Shown here: piece by piece, positions 14,528 to 18,023 of the stretch
Position numbering within the stretch: position 1 is the first letter of the stretch
Layout of the letters: each line of letters opens with the position of its first letter
Assembly: GCA_026129385.1 (NCBI GenBank)
Contig: JAHCIE010000028.1
Coordinates: forward strand, 1-18,023
Direction of reading: 5' to 3'
DNA: 18,023 bases
From: Anaerolineae bacterium
GTDB taxonomy: Bacteria; Chloroflexota; Anaerolineae; Epilineales; JAHCIE01
Notes under the pieces: generated by a model
Told to the model about the DNA's origin: nothing
The model's input: the letters and a program-made list of their open reading frames with translations, nothing else
The model's database searches: none
Program-made: the position numbers and the translations under genes

Positions 14528-15748
14528 ATGCCTTTCGTGATCATCGCCGCGCCCTTCTTCAACCCTATCGCGACGCGCTTCATTGAAGCCACGTTGACCT
14601 TGCCGGATGTCACCCTGGGCGTCGTCGTGCCGACCCCTCGATGCCCTACGCGCTGACTTGCAGACGCAACTGGCCGGCCACTGGCGCGTCGACAATATGG
14701 TAGACTCGGGCCAGCTGGCCCACGCCGCCTACGAGCTGTCGACCCGCCACGGCCCCATCCACCGCATCTTCAGCGGCCAGGAGCAGATGCAGGTCCCGGT
14801 AGCCCAGACTCGCGAGTGGCTCGGCATCCCCGGCATGGCCGTCGAGGCAGCCCTCACTTTCGCGACAAGGGCCGCATGAAGTACGTCCTCTACACCCACG
14901 GTGTTCCCATCGCCCACCACCGCGTCGTGGTCGATAACGCGAGGCGTGGCAGTTCGCAGGCGCGACGGCTTGCCCTGGCTTCGCCAAAAGCCCCTCGAAG
15001 GCGCGGGCGCCGCGTCGACCTTTCGCGCCGACACAACCGAAGCCCTGGCCCACGCCCTCAAGGAATCGCCGCCCAGCGAGAGCAACCCGGTGCTCCTGGA
15101 GGAATTCGTCCTGGGAACGGAACACTCCTTCGACGCCTATACCCGTGGCAGTGACGTGATGTGGCACTCGGTCAGCCACTATTACCCGACCCCCCTCGAG
15201 GTGATGCGCACGCCCTGGATTCAGTGGCGCGTCGTCGTGCCGCGTGAGGTGGACGATCCCCTCTACAACGATATCCGCGAGGTCGCCGCCCAGGCCCTGA
15301 CCGCGCTGGGCATGCCCACCGGCATGTGCCACATGGAGTGGTTCCGCCGCCGTGATGGCAGCATCGCCATCTCCGAGGTCGGCGCGCGCCCGCCAGGCGC
15401 GCAGTTCACCACCCTGCTGTCCCGGGCTAACGACTTCGATGCCGTGCGCGCCTGGATCAACCTGCTGGTGTTCGATACTTTCGAGCCGCCGACGCGCCAA
15501 TACGCCGCCGGCGCAGCCTACCTGCGCGGCCAGGGGGCGGGGCGGGTGCGCGAGGTCCACGGCCTGCACCAGGTCTATGAGCAGGTCGGCCACCTCATCA
15601 CCGACGCCAGGCCGCCCGAACCCGGCCAGGCCGCCTCGAGCAGCTACGAGGGCAATGGCTATATCATCGTGCGCCACCCCGACACAGCGGTCGTTGACGC
15701 GAGGCTGCGATATATCGTCTCGGTGGGTCAGAAGACGAGATGGAATAG
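14528..15748 (+). pseudogene. ATP-grasp domain protein with multiple frameshifts in the 5' half
   Basis: ATP-grasp enzymes join a carboxylate to an amine or thiol through an acyl-phosphate; the substrates here are unknown. The gene begins MPFVIIAAPFFNPIATRFIE. It then changes frame to 'PLDALRADLQTQLAGHWRVD' and 'TREWLGIPGMAVEA', changes again to 'HFRDKGRMKYVLYTHGVPIA', passes through a third frame ('EAWQFAGAT'), and settles near 15,000 into KPLEGAGAASTFRADT (ATP-binding lysine loop). From there it is open: 'LLEEFVLGTEHSFDAY' and 'MEWFRRRDGSIAISEVGARP' (metal-binding Glu near the motif's end), finishing around 'IIVRHPDTAVVDARL'. A final shift would reach TAG 15746-15748. At least four or five indels but no internal stops within the conserved blocks. 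Total length of about 405 codons fits an intact single ATP-grasp protein. Confidence 0.75.
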
Positions 15749-15780
15749 GCAACGCCATCGCCTGGCTGACCAAAGACGAA

Positions 15781-15819
15781 GACCGAGGACCACCCGGAGA
15801 ACAGCGGTGGTCCTCGGTC
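15781..15819. terminator. Bidirectional terminator between convergent ATP-grasp and kdgK genes
   Basis: Perfect 13-bp stem GACCGAGGACCAC (15781-15793) / GTGGTCCTCGGTC (15807-15819) with a 13-nt loop. It sits between two converging genes, about 30 nt from the end of the plus-strand gene and 17 nt past the minus-strand stop. A moderately T-rich CTTCGCCCTTCG follows on the plus strand. One arm is made of the heptad repeat also found behind acs. Confidence 0.65.
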
Positions 15820-15834
15820 CTTCGCCCTTCGTCC
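15810..15834. repeat. Heptanucleotide tandem repeat (GAAGGAC family), copy 2
   Basis: Plus-strand heptads gtcctcg, gtccttc, gcccttc, then gtc. This matches copy 1 (411-435) at all but a few positions, and both lie within 7 nt of a minus-strand stop codon. The first heptads form the right arm of the terminator stem. Confidence 0.6.
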
Positions 15835-15836
15835 CA

Positions 15837-16835
15837 TCAGCGATGTATCCCGCCGCCCGCGCTGACCAGCAGCGCCTCGACCTCTTGCGGCGTTGTCACC
15901 ACCATGTCGCCGAACTGGCTGAGGGCCAGGGCGGCCAGGACCACCCCGTAGCGCAGCCTCGCGCGAGAAGTCGCCGTCCAGCCAGCCGTGGAGGACGCCT
16001 GCCGCCAGCGCGCGTCGCCCGCGCCCAGGCGGTCCACCATCTGCACCCGCAGCGCCGCCGCCGAGAAGCAATGCGTTCCCTCTGCCTGCCAGCCGACGCC
16101 CTCCGCGCCGAAAGGTCGTTACCACGGCGCGCCAGTCGCCTGCCAGCCGTCGCCGCCTCCCAGCGCTGGGGTTGCGTCGAAGATGCGCCCCGCGTCGCCC
16201 TGATGCAGAAGAGCACCTCCACCCTCCACCACAGAAAGCGCAGGATCTATGCATGCCCTCAGCCGCGTCCCGCACAGCCAAGCAAGAGGTAGTTGATGGC
16301 TCAAGCCGACAGGCCACGTCATGAGCTGGCCCTCGCTCTGCGCCAGCAATCTCGCACCACTGTTAGCAATGACGGCACAAGCCGCCGTAACATTGCTGGA
16401 CGGGGAGGATGGGCGCAGCGCCGACAGCAGATAGTCCCAGTCCAGCGCGTCGGGGGTGAGTCGGGTGCGCTGCAGCACTAGTTTTGCGCGGTCGTGGAGA
16501 TTTTTCGATCTGGATGGGCGCGGCGGCGGCGCGGCAAACCTAACGTAGTACGCCCACCCGTCCCGTGTCCGACCACACCACACCTCGGCGATACCACCCC
16601 CGCCACGCGCATCTGACGCGCCACCAGCCGCCCCAGCGGGTTGCCGCGGCAGCGCGCTGACCCAGCCCGCTCGCCGCCCCAACTGAAGTGCCAGGGCAAA
16701 GGCAGTATTGCCCTGCCCCCGCCCCGCGCTCTGGACAGCCAGGCTACATGCGTGCCGCCTCGCCTAGCCGCTCGCCCGCCGGCACACTGTAGCGCAGCAT
16801 GACCTCGCCACGCCGATCACATCCAGGCGTATCAG
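15837..16835 (-). pseudogene. kdgK: 2-keto-3-deoxygluconate kinase (PfkB family), riddled with frameshifts
   Basis: Phosphorylates 2-keto-3-deoxygluconate to KDPG, the substrate of the adjacent aldolase. Conserved blocks appear in the right order but in changing frames: 'LDVIGVG'/'EVMLRYSVPAGERLGEA' (16,835-16,750), 'GNTAFALALQLGRRAGWVSA', 'NPLGRLVARQMRVAGV', 'YYVRFAAPPPRP', 'HDRAKLVLQRTRLTPDALDW', 'LLHQGDAGRIFDATP', then the PfkB signature MVDRLGAGDA with the catalytic Asp (about 16,040-16,010), 'AAGVLHGWLDGDFSREAALR' in a second frame, and 'YGVVLAALALSQFGDMVVTT' to the stop at 15837. The span of about 333 codons equals a normal KdgK. At least eight frame changes are needed, yet residues between them stay well conserved. 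The first 90 bases overlap the eda frame. Confidence 0.75.
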
Positions 16836-17475
16836 GCCACGGGCGCTCTTCACGTGGTGCGCGCAGGGCGCGGGCGCGGGCGGCCAGGTCGTCCAGGCTC
16901 TGCGACGGCCCCGCCACCAGCGAGCCGCCGATGCCGACCGCCACGGCCCCCGCCTTGCGGTAGCTGGCAATGTTGTCGACGCCGATGCCGCCGGTGGGCA
17001 CGAAGTCTACATCGTCCAATGGCGCGCGTAGCGCCTTGAGATAGGCCGGCCCTAAGGCGTCGACAGGGAAGAGCTTCACCACCCGGCAGCCCGCCCCCAC
17101 CGCCCTCTCGACCTCGGTGGGTGTGAAAACACCCGGCAGGTGCAGAAAGTCGGCCGCGAGCGCGGCGGCCACCACCTCAGGATGGAAGCTGGGCGCGACG
17201 CTGAACTGCGCGCCCGCCTCGACCGCCGCGCGCCACTGGGCCAGGCCGCGCACCGTGCCCGCCCCGATGAGCATCCGCTCCCCCTGGCGCAGGCGCAGGG
17301 CAGCGATGGCTTCCAGCGCCCCGGTGGTGTTGAGGGTCACTTCCAGGATGGACACCCCTGCGTCGCGGACGGTGTCGGCGATGGCGAGGGTGCGTTCGAC
17401 CGCGAAGTCGCCGCGCACGATGGCGATAAGGCCGTCAGCCTTGACGCGGGCCGTGATGCCGTGTCGGGTGGACAT
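16744..17475 (-). CDS. eda: 2-keto-3-deoxy-6-phosphogluconate aldolase
   Basis: Class I aldolase splitting KDPG into pyruvate and glyceraldehyde 3-phosphate (Entner-Doudoroff and uronate routes). Core residues are present: Arg21 in IVRG, catalytic Glu45 in ILEVTLNT, GAGTV (71-75), Schiff-base Lys134 in VVKLFPVDALGP, and PTGGI (160-164). Family members are about 205-215 residues, but this frame is 243. The extra C-terminus (from about 207) contains GEVMLRYSVPAGERL, which is the N-terminus of the KdgK that follows. The frame therefore runs into the next gene, probably because an indel near 16,855 removed the natural end. ATG 17475 has AAGGAGG ten bases upstream. It is divergent from the PfpI gene and forms an operon with kdgK. 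Confidence 0.93.
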   Translation of the reverse strand: MSTRHGITARVKADGLIAIVRGDFAVERTLAIADTVRDAGVSILEVTLNTTGALEAIAALRLRQGERMLIGAGTVRGLAQWRAAVEAGAQFSVAPSFHPEVVAAALAADFLHLPGVFTPTEVERAVGAGCRVVKLFPVDALGPAYLKALRAPLDDVDFVPTGGIGVDNIASYRKAGAVAVGIGGSLVAGPSQSLDDLAARARALRAPREERPWPDTPGCDRRGEVMLRYSVPAGERLGEAARM

Positions 17476-17502
17476 GGGAATGGAGCCTCCTTGCTGGGCG
17501 TG

Positions 17503-17531
17503 ACTCTATCACCGCGCCGCGAGGGGGTCAA
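17503..17531 (-). promoter_or_regulatory. Promoter of the eda-kdgK operon
   Basis: Minus-strand -35 TTGACC (17531-17526, 5 of 6), a 17-bp spacer and -10 TAGAGT (17508-17503, 4 of 6). The predicted start near 17496 is just ahead of the AAGGAGG site and ATG 17475. Confidence 0.55.
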
Positions 17532-17544
17532 GGGGGCGACTGGA

Positions 17545-17579
17545 GATTAGGCAATAGCGATTAGGGATTGGCGATTGCA
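17545..17579. repeat. Heptanucleotide tandem repeat (GATTAGG family)
   Basis: Five heptads in register: gattagg, caatagc, gattagg, gattggc, gattgca. The block is 35 bp, AT-richer than its surroundings, and lies between the divergent promoters of eda and the PfpI gene. It is a different sequence family from the GAAGGAC repeats but has the same period of seven. Confidence 0.65.
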
Positions 17580-17611
17580 AACTGGGGGTGGCGGGGCGCT
17601 GCCCACGGGGC

Positions 17612-17617
17612 TATAAT
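17612..17617 (+). promoter_or_regulatory. -10 element of the PfpI-family gene
   Basis: Perfect TATAAT preceded by GC (GCTATAATTTG). No good -35 at 16-18 bp. The predicted start near 17624 gives a leader of about 33 nt containing AAGGAG (17645-17650). Confidence 0.5.
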
Positions 17618-17656
17618 TTGGCACACAGCGCCATTGAAACACACAAGGAGCGTACT

Positions 17657-18023
17657 ATGCGTCTCAAGGGTGTGCGAGTTGGGTATTTTGTAGAAGAGGG
17701 GTTCGAGGACCTGGAGTTCTGGGTCCCCGTGATGCGCCTCCGTGAGGAGGGCGCGCAGGTCATCATCATTGGCACGGGAGCAAGCGAGTACATCGGCAAG
17801 CACTGCCTCAAGGTGAAGCCCGATGTCAAGGCTGCCGACGTCACCGCCGACGACTTCGATGCCATCGTCATCCCCGGCGGCTGGGCCCCCGACAAACTGC
17901 GCCGCTACGACGCCGTGCTGAATATCGTGCGCCGCGCCAACGAGCAGGCCAAGATCATCGGCGCGATCTGCCACGCGGGCTGGGTTCCCATCAGCGCGGG
18001 CATCGTGCGCGGGCGGCGCACCA
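17657..18023 (+). CDS. DJ-1/PfpI family protein, 3' end outside the window
   Basis: ATG 17657 follows AAGGAG by six bases, and the frame is open to the last base (122 residues). GFEDLE (15-20) gives the conserved acidic residue Glu17 of the PfpI/YhbO active site. IVIPGG (70-75) follows, and AICHAGW (103-109) has the nucleophile Cys105 and His106. These match the PfpI protease/glyoxalase/deglycase group. Reported roles are protein deglycation, glyoxal removal or peptidase activity; the sequence cannot choose between them. 'AGW' after the Cys-His replaces the commoner 'GPQ' or 'GPW'. About 50 further residues would be expected downstream. Divergent from eda. Confidence 0.9.
   Translation, partial: MRLKGVRVGYFVEEGFEDLEFWVPVMRLREEGAQVIIIGTGASEYIGKHCLKVKPDVKAADVTADDFDAIVIPGGWAPDKLRRYDAVLNIVRRANEQAKIIGAICHAGWVPISAGIVRGRRT

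Noticed and set aside
14646..15773. 375-codon minus-strand frame
   Set aside because: Antisense shadow of the ATP-grasp gene, which has clear motifs on the plus strand.

Overview
GC-rich bacterial DNA (18,023 bp) with densely packed genes on both strands, clear Shine-Dalgarno sites and recognisable sigma-70-type promoters. The gene set suggests an aerobic or facultative heterotroph, most likely of the phylum Chloroflexota: a GT39/ArnT-like membrane glycosyltransferase, a SARP-type regulator with BTAD, AAA and TPR regions, a one-TM protein with a long Ala/Pro/Thr linker and an 'LGCP..ERG.MIWR..YVLY'-type C-terminal domain, and heptanucleotide intergenic repeats. No rRNA or marker gene is present, so this placement is an inference.

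Layout. 1-60: start of a minus-strand gene leaving the window. 442-2367 (-): acetyl-CoA synthetase. 2583-3527 (-): malate dehydrogenase. 3650-4930 (+): UMF1/Atg22-type MFS transporter, divergent from mdh. 4974-5262 (+): Phd/YefM-type antitoxin broken by one frameshift at a C7 run, with no intact toxin. 5324-6511 (+): epoxyqueuosine reductase QueG, overlapping by 7 nt a membrane glycosyltransferase at 6505-8127. 8151-12955 (-): a probable operon of a PaaG-like crotonase, a SARP/AAA regulator split into two reading frames, and a small TPR-like protein. 13116-14356 (-): membrane-anchored Chloroflexota-type protein with a frameshift near its start. 14528-15748 (+): ATP-grasp gene with several frameshifts in its 5' half. 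15837-16835 (-): 2-keto-3-deoxygluconate kinase gene present at full length but with many indels. 16744-17475 (-): KDPG aldolase, which runs in frame into the kinase N-terminus. 17657-end (+): DJ-1/PfpI protein, cut by the window edge.

How the genes fit together. Acs (acetate to acetyl-CoA) and Mdh (TCA cycle) belong to central carbon metabolism. KdgK plus Eda form the lower half of a 2-keto-3-deoxygluconate (semi-phosphorylative Entner-Doudoroff or uronate) route. The crotonase and the SARP ATPase are probably co-transcribed, so the regulator may be tied to acyl-CoA metabolism.

The most notable signals are: (i) an uneven density of indels, with several genes perfectly intact and others (SARP junction, 13.1-14.4 kb gene, ATP-grasp 5' half, kdgK) broken repeatedly while protein similarity survives between the breaks, which looks more like a consensus-quality problem or very recent decay than old pseudogenes; (ii) two different heptanucleotide tandem-repeat families in intergenic DNA, one of them next to terminator hairpins; (iii) a recurring GCTATAAT/GCTATACT -10 element in front of four genes. 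No CRISPR array, tRNA, rRNA or insertion sequence was seen.
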